From: Piliocolobus tephrosceles
Taxonomy: Eukaryota > Chordata > Mammalia > Primates > Cercopithecidae
Direction: 5' to 3'
Length of the DNA stretch: 64,000 nucleotides
Assembly: GCF_002776525.5 (NCBI RefSeq)
Contig: NC_045436.1
Coordinates: forward strand, 7,045,918-7,109,917
Made by a program: the position numbers and the translations under genes. How positions within the stretch are numbered: position 1 is the stretch's first letter; each line of letters begins with the position of its first letter. The notes beneath the pieces were generated by a model that saw nothing but the letters and a program-made list of their open reading frames with translations, made no database searches and was not told where the DNA came from. Below are positions 1-12,053 of the stretch, one piece after another.

Positions 1-709
1 TACATGGTGCTCACATGAAGAAAAGTAGACTTTCCAATTAATTCTGAGGCAATCAGTAAATCTTCAGGGACCAAGAAGTATAAGATTTAAGGGGGCAATA
101 AGGAACATTTGTACAACAACTTTTAATCAACTGCTGGCTATAACTGCATTAATGCTGTTAAATTACTGCAGACCCAGGAGTTCTGGCGTAAATCATCTTC
201 TTTTGCTCAGTGAGACACAAGACACCTGCTTTCACTTACTGGTTTATTTTCAGGTCATTACTGCTCTGTAAAGCACCAGTCAAACAGCTTATGCAATCTT
301 ACTGCCATGCCGTCAGCAGTTCCATTACATTAATTCATAATTTATATCATTTAGTGAGCTCAGCTAAAAAAAAAAAAAAGGGCACTTCTGTTTTGCCTTT
401 CGGGGTCTTTTCATTGCTTCTTTTGAAACATTTCCAACTATGCCAACAAAATCAACTAGTTAAATGAAGATTTATTGACTCTTTAATGTAATGTCCTGTT
501 ATGTCTCAGGCACTGAAATTCACAAAGTATGTGAACTGTGTTAAAAATGCTTGAAATGCAAAGTTTGGTGAGGACTTTGCAGAAAGAGGAAAAACTGTAT
601 TTAAAAAACAGCACTTTCCTCAAGCTCACAGTCATGAGTATTTCACATAAAGTATATGTAACTGTTGAAAACATCATTACAAATCTACAAACAGAAAAGA
701 AGCATTAAC
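1..709 (-). other. TENM3: Intron after the transthyretin-region exon (continues off window)
   Basis: This is AT-rich unique intron with a short A run at 366-379. I recognise no repeat, RNA gene or further exon in it. Confidence 0.8.
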
Positions 710-926
710 CTCTTATTGAAAGGACTTTCTCCAGGTATAACATGGGTGCTATCAGATCCGATAAGAAAACTGACTCGATCATAAAAGGATTTGGCAGCTT
801 GCTGAGAAGGCGACTGAAGGCTTTGGCTAATGATGTCCTGAGGATCCGGCAGGCCCCGACAATAGGGTTGATTCTGGCAGGAACTCTGTAGGCAGCAGTC
901 GGGATCCATGCAGTCAATGAGTCCAT
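710..926 (-). CDS. TENM3: TENM3 exon, Cys-rich region and start of transthyretin-like domain
   Basis: This 217-nt exon has acceptor TTCTCTCTACAG before ATGGACTC and donor AGAG/GTTAAT. It begins with two bases finishing an Asp codon and ends with two bases of a Ser codon. It encodes GLIDCMDPDCCLQSSC, QNQPYCRGLPDPQDIISQ, and then SFYDRVSFLIGSDSTHVIPG to ESPFNK. The CMDPDCC cluster is the teneurin Cys-rich segment after EGF8, and the SDSTHVIPG stretch leads into the transthyretin-like fold. I recall DRIS in human where this reads DRVS. The donor is weak (GTTAAT). Confidence 0.95.
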
Positions 927-1098
927 CTGTAGAGAGAAATGTTCCCCAATAAGGGAATTTTCCTTTTGATGCCATAATGTAGAATCTGTTTTGTTTCTTG
1001 ACTGTTTTTTTTTCACATCAAGTGATTTTCCACTGACTATCTGATAGTAATTGCTACGAGGCATACTTTTTGAAACCAGAAGAAATAGAAATACAACA

Positions 1099-1382
1099 CA
1101 GTCATATGCCACATAATGACAGACCGCATATAAAAGGGTGGTCCCATAGATAATAATACTGTATTTCTACGGTACCTTTTCTATGTTTAGATACACAAAT
1201 ACCACCGTGTTACAACTGCCTCAGTATTCAGTAGAGTAACACACTGTACAGATGAGTAGCCTAGAAGTGTAGTAGGCTGTGTCATCTAGATTTGCGTTCA
1301 GTGCACACCACGATGCTCCCACCATGATGAAATTGCCTGACAACACCTATCTCAGAACATATCCCCATCATTCCGTGACATA
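1099..1382 (+). mobile_element. TcMar-Tigger-like DNA transposon, internally deleted
   Basis: It begins CAGTCATATGCCACATAATG and continues with the recognisable Tigger right part (TTTTCTATGTTTAGATACAC), ending ATCCCCATCATTCCGTGACA. The transposase part is missing, so this is a non-autonomous copy. Strand is arbitrary. Confidence 0.8.
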
Positions 1383-1738
1383 TAAATCTACTTGCATCTG
1401 CGTTCACGGAGAGTAAATACTTGGATTAGAGATGGCTGAAAAGAATCATATACTGTTTGTTCTGAGTAAGAAATAAAAAATTAGTGACTAGAACAATCTA
1501 TTAGTAGTAGTATGAAGGCATATGGATTAGTTATAAGTCAAGCTACTCGAATATCCTATATTTTAGAGACAATGCACTAGGAGTTAGCACAGTGTGTATG
1601 GTAAATAGGAATCTATGTAGGATGAAGCTCTAAAATTTGGGAGAGGGTCAGAAAGTGAAGTTTATGAAGTGCAGCAAACACAAATCAACATAAAATGAAT
1701 GAGACTAGCCAAACACCTTTCAATAAAATAGCTCTACT

Positions 1739-2039
1739 GGCCGGTGTAGTGGCTCATGCCTGTAATCCCAGCACTTTTGGGAGGCTGAGGCAGGCATATC
1801 ACCTGAGGTCAGGAGCTCGAGACCAGCCTGGCCAACATGGTGAAATCCCATCTCTAAAATTAGCCAGGTGTGGTGGCAGGTGCCTGTAGTCCCAGCTACT
1901 CAGGAGGCTGAAGCAGGAGAATCACTTGAACCCAGGAGGTGGAGGTTGTAGTGAGCCGAGATTGCACCACTGCACTCCAGCCTGGGCAACAGAGCACAAC
2001 TCTGTCTCAACAACAACAAACAACAACAACAACAACAAG
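1739..2039 (+). mobile_element. Alu (AluS-like)
   Basis: Full-length dimeric Alu with a (CAA)n-type tail. The target-site duplication AAATAGCTCT occurs on both sides (about 1727 and 2040). About 20 bp around the middle A-rich linker is missing. Confidence 0.92.
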
Positions 2040-2434
2040 AAATAGCTCTTCTGAGGAAGGTTAAGTGTGTTCCAGATAAAATCAGGCATATCCCAAATTT
2101 TAAACAAGAGCCTGGACTCCTAGAATATACCGACTAAAATGGAGGTATTAATTAAAATGTGGTAAATGTAAATCGGCCATAATATTAGAAATAATAAGAA
2201 ATCCATCATGAAAAACTGACCTATAGTATTGATGACATAAAAGGAATAATGGATGAGAAGAATTTGCCAGTGCTTTCTCCAGGAACATCAAAAGGAAACT
2301 ACACTCAATGGCCCGTGTAAGTATTCTGTTTAAAAGTTATAACCATCCATTAGCAGTTGAGTGTTTCAAGTTATGACCATTTGATAGCATTATCCTTTAA
2401 GGTCAGGCTTTACTGACCAGTTGAAAAACATGAA

Positions 2435-2727
2435 TTTTTTTTTTTTTTTGACTGAGTCTTCTTCTGTCACCCAGGCTGGAGTGTAGTGGCATGATCTCAG
2501 CTCACTGCAACCTCTGCCTAACTCGTTCAAGTGATTCTCCTGCCTCAGCCTCCTGAGTAGCTGGGACTACAGGCACCTGCCACCATGCCTGGCTAATTAT
2601 TGTATTTTTAGTAGAGATGGGGTCTCCCCATTTTGGCCAGGCTGGTCTCGAACTCCAGACCTCAAGTGATCCACCTGCCTAGGCCTCTCAAAGTGCTGGG
2701 ATTATAGGCTCGGCCACTGAGCCCAGC
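2435..2727 (-). mobile_element. Alu (old, AluS/J-like)
   Basis: A T run followed by a reverse-complement Alu body. The ends are flanked by copies of TGAATTTTT, a likely target-site duplication. Confidence 0.9.
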
Positions 2728-3987
2728 TGAAGACTGAATTTTTATCTCCTTGGTTATTACATTTATTGGTATTGATTAATAAAATTATCAGTTTCTGAAG
2801 ACTTTAATCTTAGGAGAACTGACAAAATAGTTTTAAAATCTTCCAACTGAAGTATCAAGTCTGGGTGTGACTCTATGATAGGAAGCTCAGCTGAAAATAT
2901 CTAGATGACCATTATGTTTTATTTACACAATTAAAAAAAAAGTCTTTTCTTTTTTTAAAAAAAAAACTATACTAGCCACTGATTTACATTAGGCTATTCT
3001 TATTAATAGAATATTAGCTTGCCCCTTCATTATCTGACAGCAAACTGAGATAAAAGAAAACAGACAAAGTTGAATTAAATTGCCCAGTCTAAAAGGCAGG
3101 TCAGCAACAACACAGGTAAGGTAAGAAACAGGATGTGAAGAGGCCTGGCTCAGCACGTCATTTTGGCCATCTGAAAAAGACACGTAGTGGACACTGTTCT
3201 TACCCGGACCCGTTTCCCTTTCCCTGGGCAAGAGATGAAACTTTTTGTTTGCGTATCCGGCCTTCCCCACCTCTCAGGCCATGTGCATAATCTTCACTTC
3301 GTGTTTGGTTCAGAAATGTACAGGTGACCTAACATGTCTAACAAGAGTGAATTTCAGGAACAATCTAAAAAGAGATTCTTACCCCTCAACCAGGCTTGAT
3401 CTGTGAGGCTGTGTGGCTGGGATTGCTGCAGCCACCTTGCTGCCGTTATAGAAGCTGCTGGGAATGGAGTCATCCCCAGGCAAGCAGAGCAAGGGCTGGA
3501 GGAAAAACTAACAGGTCAGACACAGACACAAAAACCTTTGAGGTTTTTGCCATAAGCTGCATTTGACCTCCTGGGCTTTTTAGTTATAGAAATGAAGGCA
3601 TTCCCTTTTTCCTTAAGTCTGTTTGAATTAAATTTTCTGTCACCTGAAATTGACAGAGACCTAGCTTATCCAGAGACAGTAACTAAAAATCTCTTCACTA
3701 AGTTGGGGGAGTGGGGAAAGGCTTAATAAGTGAATACCTGAATTAAATTTATGAAGTTGGACTCTTTTCACACTAATAGTTTAAGTTTTTTATAACCATA
3801 ATTTCCATACACATGTAAATGTGTGGGTCAGGATTTCTGATAAGCAGATCTGATGACACAAGGTTTCCTGATGATAGTATATGTATTTTCATGTCTGTTA
3901 TATTTCTAAGATAATGAGTTGTTAATCATTTGAAACTGCATGTTTATTTCTCTGGAAAAAACTAAAATCATGTTTTAAGATAATCAA

Positions 3988-4289
3988 GCCGGGCGTAGTA
4001 GCTCACACCTGTAATTCCAGCACTTTGGGAGGCTGAGGCGGGTGGATCACCTGAGGTAAGGAATTCGAGATCAGCCTGGCCAACATGGTGAAACCCCATC
4101 TCTACTAAAAATACAAAAAAATTAGAGGGGCATGGTGGTGGGTGCCTGTAATCCCAGCTACTTGGGAGGCTGAGGCAGGAGAATTGCTTGAACCCAGGAG
4201 GCGGAGGTTGCAGTGAGCCGAGATCGCACCACTGCACTTCAGTCTGGGTGACAGAGCAAGACTCCATCTCAAAGCAAAAAAAAAAAAAA
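3988..4289 (+). mobile_element. Alu (AluS-like)
   Basis: Starts GCCGGGCGTAGTAGCTCAC and ends in an A tail. The flanks AGATAATCAA and AGAAAATCAA suggest a duplicated target site. Confidence 0.92.
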
Positions 4290-4587
4290 GAAAATCAAAT
4301 GAAACTGAATTTGGAAATTTCATATAAATTTATCAAAATATTACTTTCCTAGGCAAAAGGGCATGAAGATGAAAAATGCATAAACATTTCTCAATATTTC
4401 TAGTGGAAGAAAGACAACAGTATGCTGTTGGCTTATTTTTCATGACGATATATAATAATAATGTAAAACATTTTTCCTCCCTCTCTCTAAAAGAAATAGA
4501 AGCATAGTTGTTAAGACTTGGACTTCTGAAATAGTAGACTGTAGACCTACTGCTCCCATATCATTTCTGGCTTCAAAAAAACAATTA

Positions 4588-4886
4588 GCCAGGCACAGTG
4601 GCTCACGCCTGTGATCCCAGCACTTTGGGAGGCCAAGATGGGAGGATCACTTGAGCCCAGTAATTCAAGACAGGCCTGGGCAACATAGCGAGACCCTATC
4701 TCTACAAAAAGTTAGAAAACTTAGCCAGGTACGGTGGTGTGTACCTGAAGTCCCAGCTATTTGGGAGGCTGGGGTGGGAGGATCACTTGAGCCCAGGAGT
4801 TCGAGGCTGCAGTGAAGGATGATCCCACCGCTGTGCTCCAGCCTGGGTGACAGGGAGAGAACCTGTTTCAAAAAAAAAAAAAAAAT
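4588..4886 (+). mobile_element. Alu (AluJ-like)
   Basis: Diverged Alu body (GCCAGGCACAGTGGCTCAC start, GATCACTTGAGCCCAG inside) with an A-rich tail that trails on to about 4927. Confidence 0.9.
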
Positions 4887-6024
4887 AAAATAACAAAAAC
4901 CCAAAATAACAAACAAACGAAAAAATTTTAAAAACTTTAACCTTTGCATCCCAATCATAGTTATATGCTGATGTTTATGGGGAATCTTTCAAATGTGTTT
5001 TATGATATGGTACCTTTAGTTCTTACTTGATGGATTTAGAATGGGTGCATATGCTTGGGAGAGTAACACTACAAATGTCTGATATTCTTGCAGGTTTTCT
5101 CTTGTAGTCATTCTTCAACAAAAGTAGGAAAGACTCAACAGGAAAAGTATTTCCAAATATTATATTTTATCTCCATTAATCTGGTAAATTAAGGGTTACG
5201 TGCTCCTTACCCTCTTCTCCCCCGCCATAATGCTCCCACAGTGACTTCCCTTAGGCAATAGATGGTACAGTTGCCAAAGAGGAATGCTCAAATTTAGTCA
5301 TTCATCTTTGTTTATAAAAAGCAAATGTACATCTGGCATGTAGTCTGCAGGTCATAAAACTGCATGAGATTGACACTTTCTGAACTAATCAGTTGGAAAT
5401 GCATTTTTACAAGCCTCTCTGCTAACATCAATCAGAGAAAGAATCTCATTTTCAACAGCCAAGGTGCAGGGACACACTGTTTGTTATTTTTCTGCAGAGT
5501 TTTTATCAGTAACTTGCCCAAGCAAGTGACGGATGGTTATGAATCTGGCTTCCTATAACTTGAGAAAACATTTTTCATTTTTTGGTCTGTATTTACACAG
5601 CAGCTAAGGCTACCTAGTATAACTAAGTTGATTACCCACTTGCCCAAATGTATAGTGTAGTAAAATTGTCTTTGTGGAATAGCTTTTCAAAAATCATCGA
5701 GATTCCATTTGAGTTTCAGGGATATTAGGTTGGTTTAAATTTACATTGGTATAGAAGCCATATCTAATAGCATTAATCATAAAAATCTACATAAATCAGA
5801 AATGCTCAAAACCCGCTGAATAATAATAGCTGCAGTGATCAGTTAAGAGCCTGTCTTTCTTCCGTTCAGGCTTTGTAATCTACGTGGTACTCTGATGTAA
5901 ACTAGATCATACTGTTTATGCTTCCCTCCGCTCAGTCCGTAATATTATTGCTCTTGTTAGCTTTTCTGTCCATTATTTTTAAATATGCTCTTGTCTTTCT
6001 TTGTGCATTTTCACTGGTCTTTTA

Positions 6025-6210
6025 CAGTGGCTGGCAAAGTTATTTTGTAGAGCCAAAGAGTAAATACATTCGGCTTTGTGGGCCATATAGTCTCTACGGC
6101 AACTGTTCAACTCTGCCTTCAATATGTCAATGAATGGGTGTGAATGTGTTCCAATAAAACTATTAAGAAAATCAGGCTTTGGCTCAGAGGCCACAGTGTG
6201 CCAACCCCTG
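6025..6210 (+). mobile_element. hAT-Charlie-type non-autonomous DNA transposon
   Basis: Contains the recognisable segments GGCTTTGTGGGCCATATAG and GTGTTCCAATAAAACTATTA. It starts CAGTGGCTGGCAAAG and ends GCCAACCCCTG, giving imperfect terminal inverted repeats. The 8-bp flanks no longer match well. Strand is arbitrary. Confidence 0.75.
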
Positions 6211-6801
6211 GTCCCGCTTCAAGGTCTCTATCCTGTCCTATTTCCTATTCTTCTTTACATCACTCTTGATTTTTTTTTCCTGGCAAATTTAAACAATATA
6301 CATTTTGTTGGATTATTAAAACTCTTAACTAAAGGTCTTTTCCTAGGTTACCTTCTATGCTGGCTTTACGCTGCTTGTCAATGCTCTCACTTTCTTCTTT
6401 CAAGGAGCTATGGATATTTTTATTTGTTTTTCAGAATCTTGGTTTACAGACTGGATAAAAAGTCATGAATTTTCTTTTTTACTCAAATGATAATTGATAC
6501 CCACTGTCCTTCCCCACAGTATTTGGTACTTCCCCCCACACCTCAACCTCCAAGTTTCAAGTCTGAGTTAGAAATTCCCATGTAATATTTTATTTGTGCA
6601 ATTCAGAATTTTAAAAGTATACAGGTGTAACTTTTGTTATTCTTTTCAGTCACATTCTGTAATATGCATGAAACAAACTGAAATATGCATTCATTTCTGG
6701 ATTGGGATCATGCTAGGTTTTCCACACATTCTTGGTTGTCTACATTAGTGCTCTCCTGGTGACTTCGGACCTCATGTTCACATCATTTCAATGCTAATCA
6801 T

Positions 6802-6954
6802 TAAAATGCTTCCTTTACTTGGTCTCCATTGCCTTTTGAGTAAAGTCACAACTCCTTAACATGGCTTATAGACCTTTCACCATATTCATTTCCTCTGCCT
6901 GGAGATCTCTAACCTTCTCTCTTACTTCTCCATATAGCCCTCAATTCCTTCAGC
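6802..6954 (+). repeat. Left copy of a 153-bp direct duplication
   Basis: 151 of 153 positions are identical to 7439-7591, offset 637 bp. The sequence itself looks like an old LINE 3' region (ACTCCTTAACATGGCTTATA). Similarity stops abruptly on the left and fades within about 10 bp on the right. Confidence 0.95.
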
Positions 6955-6989
6955 CCTCAACTCCAGGCTGGTCATTCTCCTGAACTGCA

Positions 6990-7720
6990 AAGCCACCAAC
7001 TGCCTTCAAGATATCTGGCTTGGATATTGCACAGGCATCTAAAGCTTAACATGTGTAATACGATTTAACATGTCTGTATGTGATCTTCTCCTCCAAACAC
7101 GCTGCTGTTCAACTTCCTATTTCAATGAATGGTTCCACCATCCACCCCACTCAGCTTCTCAAAGTAGAAACCTGAATGTTATCCTTGACTCCCCGTCTCT
7201 TCCTTTTTTCTCCACCTAATCAAGCATCAGCTGCTTTTCTTCATCTCACATCTTTCTTGAATCAGTCTTTCTTTCTCTTTCCCCGAAACTACCCATCAGG
7301 CCACCATGGTCCTCTTTTGACAAATTCCTAACAACAGTGTGTTTTCCCAGGTTCCAGTCTTGCCCCAACTATCCATTCTTTACATGTTAGCCAGAGTAAC
7401 CTTATAGAAACCAAATCTGATCACTTCACTTCTCTGGCTAAAATGCTTCCTTTACTTGGTCTCCATTGCCTTCTGAGTAAAGTCACAACTCCTTAACATG
7501 GCTTATAGACCTTTCACCATATTCATTTCCTCTGCCTGGAGATCTCTAACCTTCTCTCTTACTTCTTCATATAGCCCTCAATTCCTTCAGCAGTCATCTC
7601 AGACAACTGTCTCATTAAGCTCCTTGAGGCTCATCTAGTTCGCTATCCATCCCTACTGTCGTATCCCCAGAAACTGGCACACTTGCTGGCGCCACGTAGG
7701 CACTTAATACATTTGCTCAA
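6990..7720 (+). mobile_element. Old LINE fragment (L2-like or L1ME-like)
   Basis: The motifs GGCCACCATGGTCCTC, AGCCAGAGTAACCTTATAGA and a tail ending ACTTAATACATTTGCTCAATG resemble ancient mammalian LINE 3' sequence. The family assignment is from memory and uncertain. Confidence 0.6.
7439..7591 (+). repeat. Right copy of the 153-bp direct duplication
   Basis: Partner of 6802-6954, with two single-base differences. This copy is in the context expected for the LINE: AGCCAGAGTAACCTTATAGA precedes it. Confidence 0.95.
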
Positions 7721-8039
7721 TGAAGGAAAAACTGAATTAAGTTCTTAAAGATTGTTAATTGTAAACAGTTAAAAAGGCTTAGAAGCATAAGAGAGATGCC
7801 CCGTTTTCCGTCTATCATGCTTTCCCTACCCTCAGACACTACGCTAATCCTTGGATTCCTCTTTCTTTTTTACTCCAATAGGTACTTAAAAATGTTCTTG
7901 ATTAATTGAATATTAAGCAATCCACAGAATTATAAAAAGTATTAGAAGAAATTACATGAAATCCTATATATAATACTGTCTAATCTCAGAAAGGCTCTAT
8001 TTAGGAAGACATGTAACCCAGAAGTCATGACTAAAAAGA

Positions 8040-8930
8040 TAAACCTCAGACAAATTTATGCCATATCAACTGAAAACTTCTGCATGCACCATAAATTACA
8101 AAGTTAAAAGACAAGTGAAAACCTGGGATAAAATATTTGCAACACACCTAACAAAGAATAAGTGGAAAATATAAAGAAGTCCTAAGAGTTAAAAAGAAAG
8201 TATCAAGCAGCTCAATAGAAAAAAAAAAAGGAGGGAAATAAATAAGCAATTAGCAAAAAAAAAAAAAAAAAAAAAAAAAAAGAAATAAATATAAAGATCA
8301 TCAATCTAACTAGTAATTAGGAAAATGCAAATTAAAACAATAAAAATGGGGTCATTTTCATTCATCAGACAAAATTAATATTTTTCATTTTGTTGAACAT
8401 TTTTGTTTACTTACAATGATTACATATAGACTATAAACACCCTCAGATTGATGAAGTGTACAGTGATGAAACCTACTTGCAAAGCAATCGAGCAGTAGCT
8501 ATCAAAATTAAAAATTAAAATACCTTTTGAACCAGCAAGTTCATCTCTAAAAATCCATCCTAAAGAAATATTTGTACATTTACACAAAGATTCATATGCA
8601 GATACACAATCACACCCACACACAAATTTGCTACAGATTTGTCTCTATACAAAGAGCAAAAAAATTACAATTAAATTATCAGTGTAGCAGTGGTGAAATT
8701 AATTAGTATACCATGTTTCTGTTGTAAAGAATGAGATGGGCCTATATGTATGGGCATGAAAGTCTCTAAGATATTGTCCTTAGAAGAATCAAATTTAGAA
8801 CAGTATTTATTTAAGTTTAATAACATAAATGTGCATATGAATTCACTGAGGAAAAAGTAGAAAGATGCTCACCAAGTTACCGATGGTGGCTAACTCTTCT
8901 GACAATGAGAGTGTAGTTATCTGTGTACCA
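8040..8930 (+). mobile_element. L1M-type LINE fragment
   Basis: Passages such as GATAAAATATTTGCAACACA, CAATAAGCAATTAGC-like text and TAGTAATTAGGAAAATGCAA correspond to the 3' part of old L1 ORF2. A later passage (GTGGTGGCTAACTCTTC-like, near 8880) fits the end of ORF2. It is full of stops. The interior holds an A run of 28 near 8255. The exact ends are unclear. Confidence 0.65.
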
Positions 8931-9097
8931 GGACTACTAATAATACCCCTTGCCTTAATGCAGGGGTTCTTAACCTGGAGAGACGTGGAGCCTGGAGGCC
9001 TGTTTCTAAAGAGATGCCATGCAGTGCCCACGTCTACATTCTTAAGCTTCAGGTGGCAGCTGATGGCCATAGGTGTAAAACAGAGGGGAGACGTTTA

Positions 9098-9373
9098 GGC
9101 CGGGCGTGGTGGCTCATGCTTGTAATCCCAGCACTCTGGCAGGCCTAGGTGGGTGGATCACCTGAGGTCAGGAGTTCGAGGCCAGCTTGGCCAATGTGGT
9201 GAAACCCCGTCTCTACTAAAAATACAAAAATTAGACGGGCCTGGTGGCGAGCGCCTGTAATTCCAGTTACAGGAGAATTGCTTGAACCTGGGAGGCAGAG
9301 GTTGCAGTGAGCTGAGACTGCACTGTTGCACTCCAGCCTGGGCAACAAGAGTGAGACTCCGTCTCAAAAAAAA
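9098..9373 (+). mobile_element. Alu (AluS-like)
   Basis: Starts GGCCGGGCGTGGTGGCTC and ends in an A tail. The flanks GAGGGGAGACGTTTA and GAGGGGAGACTTTTA are a clear target-site duplication with one difference. Confidence 0.94.
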
Positions 9374-9785
9374 GAGGGGAGACTTTTAGTGACAACCCGT
9401 GTGGCTCTGATTTTCCTCTTCTTCTAAAACCCAGTAAGATGCAGGGGTTAAACCTTATGTTCCTTGAGTCCTAGCAGGAAGCTACTGAAGTCCTTTGCTT
9501 TACAGGGCATAAGCTGGATGTTTCTCCCCCAGAATGGGATTCACTATCCTCTAAAGATTCTGTGGATAGAAAAAGGGTTCAGAGTAAGCTGCATCTCCTC
9601 CTTCCTTTAGATAGGATCCAGCAGAGTCTTTCAAACTAACAGTAATTTCCCCCCAAACCATCATCTACCTGAATCACACAGCGTGATGCTCTAAGACTCT
9701 GAGCACCACTCTATGTCTGGTAATATCTGGATTCATTTTGGGAACTACTTGTGATCTCTTGTAATTTTTTCCTTTTTTCTTTTTG

Positions 9786-10065
9786 TTTTTTTTGAGACGG
9801 AGTCTTGCTCTGTCGCCCAGGCTGGAGTGCAGTGGCCGGATCTCGGCTCACTGCAAGCTCCGCCTCCCGGGTTCCCGCCATTCTCCTGCCTCAGCCTCCT
9901 GAGTAGCTGGGACTACAGGCGCCGCCACCACGCCCGGCTAGTTTTTTGTATTTTTTAGTAGAGACGGGGTTTCACCGTGTTAGCCAGGATGGTCTCAATC
10001 TCCTGACCTCGTGATCCGCCCGTCTTGGCCTCCCAAAGTGCTGGGATTACAGGCTTGAGCCACCG
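9786..10065 (-). mobile_element. AluY, Old World monkey-type variant
   Basis: Carries GTGGCCGGATCTCGGCTC, CGGCTAGTTTTTTGTA and GGCTTGAGCCACCG. The last few bases of the Alu 5' end are missing at the right edge. Confidence 0.92.
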
Positions 10066-10355
10066 TCTTTTTTTGTTTTAAACTCCCTCTCCCCACTTCC
10101 TTTCCAGTGCTGTTTCCTGCCATTTCATTATTTTTTATTTTTAAATCTGTTTTTAGAGAACGTAATAGTCCATCTTCCTGCAAGATTTTCAAAAATTCTA
10201 TTTTCTAACGTTTCCTTATTTTCATTTAGCAATCTACAAATACCGATCTCTCCATTCATTACACTTATTCTCATGTTTACGTTAATACTTCATCCATTTG
10301 TTTTCAATCCTTCACGCCCCTTTTCTACTGACAGCACATTCCTACTTTTCCTTGC

Positions 10356-10359
<4 letters not shown>

Positions 10360-10397
<38 letters not shown>
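10360..10397 (+). repeat. (TG)19 microsatellite
   Basis: Uninterrupted TG dinucleotides directly abutting the reverse-oriented Alu at 10398, so it probably grew from that element's tail. The TENM3 sense strand reads (CA)n. Confidence 0.97.
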
Positions 10398-10399
<2 letters not shown>

Positions 10400-10679
10400 A
10401 CACGGCCTCACTCTTTTACCAAGGCTGGAGTGCAGTGTCGCGATCATGGCTCACTGAAGCCTTGACCTCCCCAGGCTCAGGTAATCCTTCCACCTCAGCC
10501 TCCTGAGTAGCTGGGACTACAGGCGTGTGCCACCACGCCCAGCTGATTTTTATATTTTTTGTAGAGATGGGGTCTTGCTATGTTGGCCAGGCTGATATCA
10601 AACTCCTGGGCTCAAGTAATCCACCCACCTCAGCCTCCCCAAGTGGTAGGATTATAGGTATGAGCCACTGCACCCAGCT
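10398..10679 (-). mobile_element. Alu (AluJ-like)
   Basis: Reverse-complement Alu body with older-family text (GAAGCCTTGACCTCCCCAGG). Its tail has been replaced by a TG microsatellite. Confidence 0.9.
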
Positions 10680-10896
10680 TTCTTGCAGTTTCAATTGTAT
10701 TTTTGCTTCTTTTGCTTATTCATCTAATTATTTATTTGTTATTTCTTTCTTATTTTTCAATAACCTCAGTTGACTTATACTTTCTTCTCAACTGTCATCA
10801 GCCCCTACAGACTTGGAAAAAAATAGCCTGTTTTAGGTATATCTTCCTGATATACCCCAACAAAGTAATAATTCTAAAGGATAAAAGATAACTCTA

Positions 10897-11219
10897 GGCC
10901 TGGCGCAGTGGCTCACACCTGTAATCCCAGCACTTTGGGAGGCTCGGGGTGGCGGGGGGGGGGGGGGGGGGGTGGATCACGAGGTCAGGAGTTCGAGACC
11001 ATCCTGGCCAACATAGTGAAACACTGTCTCTACTAAAAATACAAAAATTAGCGGGGCGTGGTGGTGGGCGCCTGTAGTCCCAGCTACTCGGGAGGCTGAG
11101 GCATGAGAATCACTTGAACCTGGAGGTGGAGGTTGCAGTGAGCCGAGATAGCACCACTGCACTCCAGCCTGGGAGACAGAGCGAGACTCTGTCTCAAAAA
11201 AAAAAGAAAAAGAAAAAAA
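10897..11219 (+). mobile_element. Alu with internal poly-G tract
   Basis: Alu body starting GGCCTGGCGCAGTGGCTC with an A-rich tail. The usual GGCGGGCGGATCAC segment is replaced by a G-rich stretch that includes a run of 19 G (10954-10972). Confidence 0.92.
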
Positions 11220-12017
11220 GGGAACTCTTTGTTTACTGGTATTCTTCTTGGAAGGAGTTATGCTTTGGTATTCCACCATTCTTGCAAAAAGTTTAGTATG
11301 AATCTTTTAAAGTCATTCTTGTGCCCTCAACCAGCCAGTCTCCAGGAGAGGGCTTGAGTCTCATGCTTCAGGTACCCACAGGGGAGCTGGCCACTGGAGG
11401 ACGAGACAGGGATGCGAGGTGTCAAAGGAAACTGACTAGATCTCCCTCTGGAGAAGATGGGAGCATGGTAATGACTGCCAGGGACAATGCATTGTGGAGA
11501 ACTCATCTTGTTAAAAAAGTATCTTAAGTTTCCATAGAGCTAGAATTATCTCTGGCAAGCTATTGCCTTTTGGTGCTTGCATAGTGAGACCATCATTTGG
11601 AGAGCTATTTAAAGTCAAGCAACCCCTTGCTGAATGAGAGTCTTCGCAGCAGGCTAAATAAAAGCAATGATGCTTTTAAAAGTATATGGGGAGAACGAGA
11701 TAGCTGCTTGCTAATCTTGGGCACAAAAAGCACATCAGAGGTTCAGCACTGGTATTCTTGTCAAGTCAAAAGGCGATACCTTGGCAAGGAAGGAGGAGAC
11801 AGAGAGAAGATTCCTTCTGAAAGTGACAGTCCATCAGCATGTGGACGAGTTCCTGCAGTACACGGTCTGACTGCACTAACACTGAATGCTATGGAGAGCT
11901 ATTCTTATTCCTATAGTAGACTGTTTTTCTGCCTACCCAGCATCCAAGCCCCTTTCTTCTGGTGACAGCACTTCAGTTTTCCTTTAGGCAGGTGACCTAA
12001 TTCAGACCAATGAGAGT

Positions 12018-12053
12018 CAGGCCCAGGCCCAGGCCCAGGCCCAGGCCCAGGCC
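12018..12053 (+). repeat. (CAGGCC)6 hexanucleotide tract
   Basis: Six perfect copies of CAGGCC. On the minus strand, which is the TENM3 sense strand, the unit reads GGCCTG. Confidence 0.98.

Noticed and set aside
705..1112. Minus-strand 135-codon frame overlapping the last exon
   Set aside because: It is a different frame from the one encoding the teneurin sequence at 710-926 and runs through intron and a Tigger-like end.
3968..4323. Minus-strand frames with LSPRLECSG/SVAQAGVQW-type text, seen at many sites
   Set aside because: This is the standard translation of antisense Alu elements.
5725..5760. TTAGGTTGGTTTAAATTT as a MADE1 mariner MITE end
   Set aside because: Only about 10 bases match one terminus and no second terminus lies within 80 bp.
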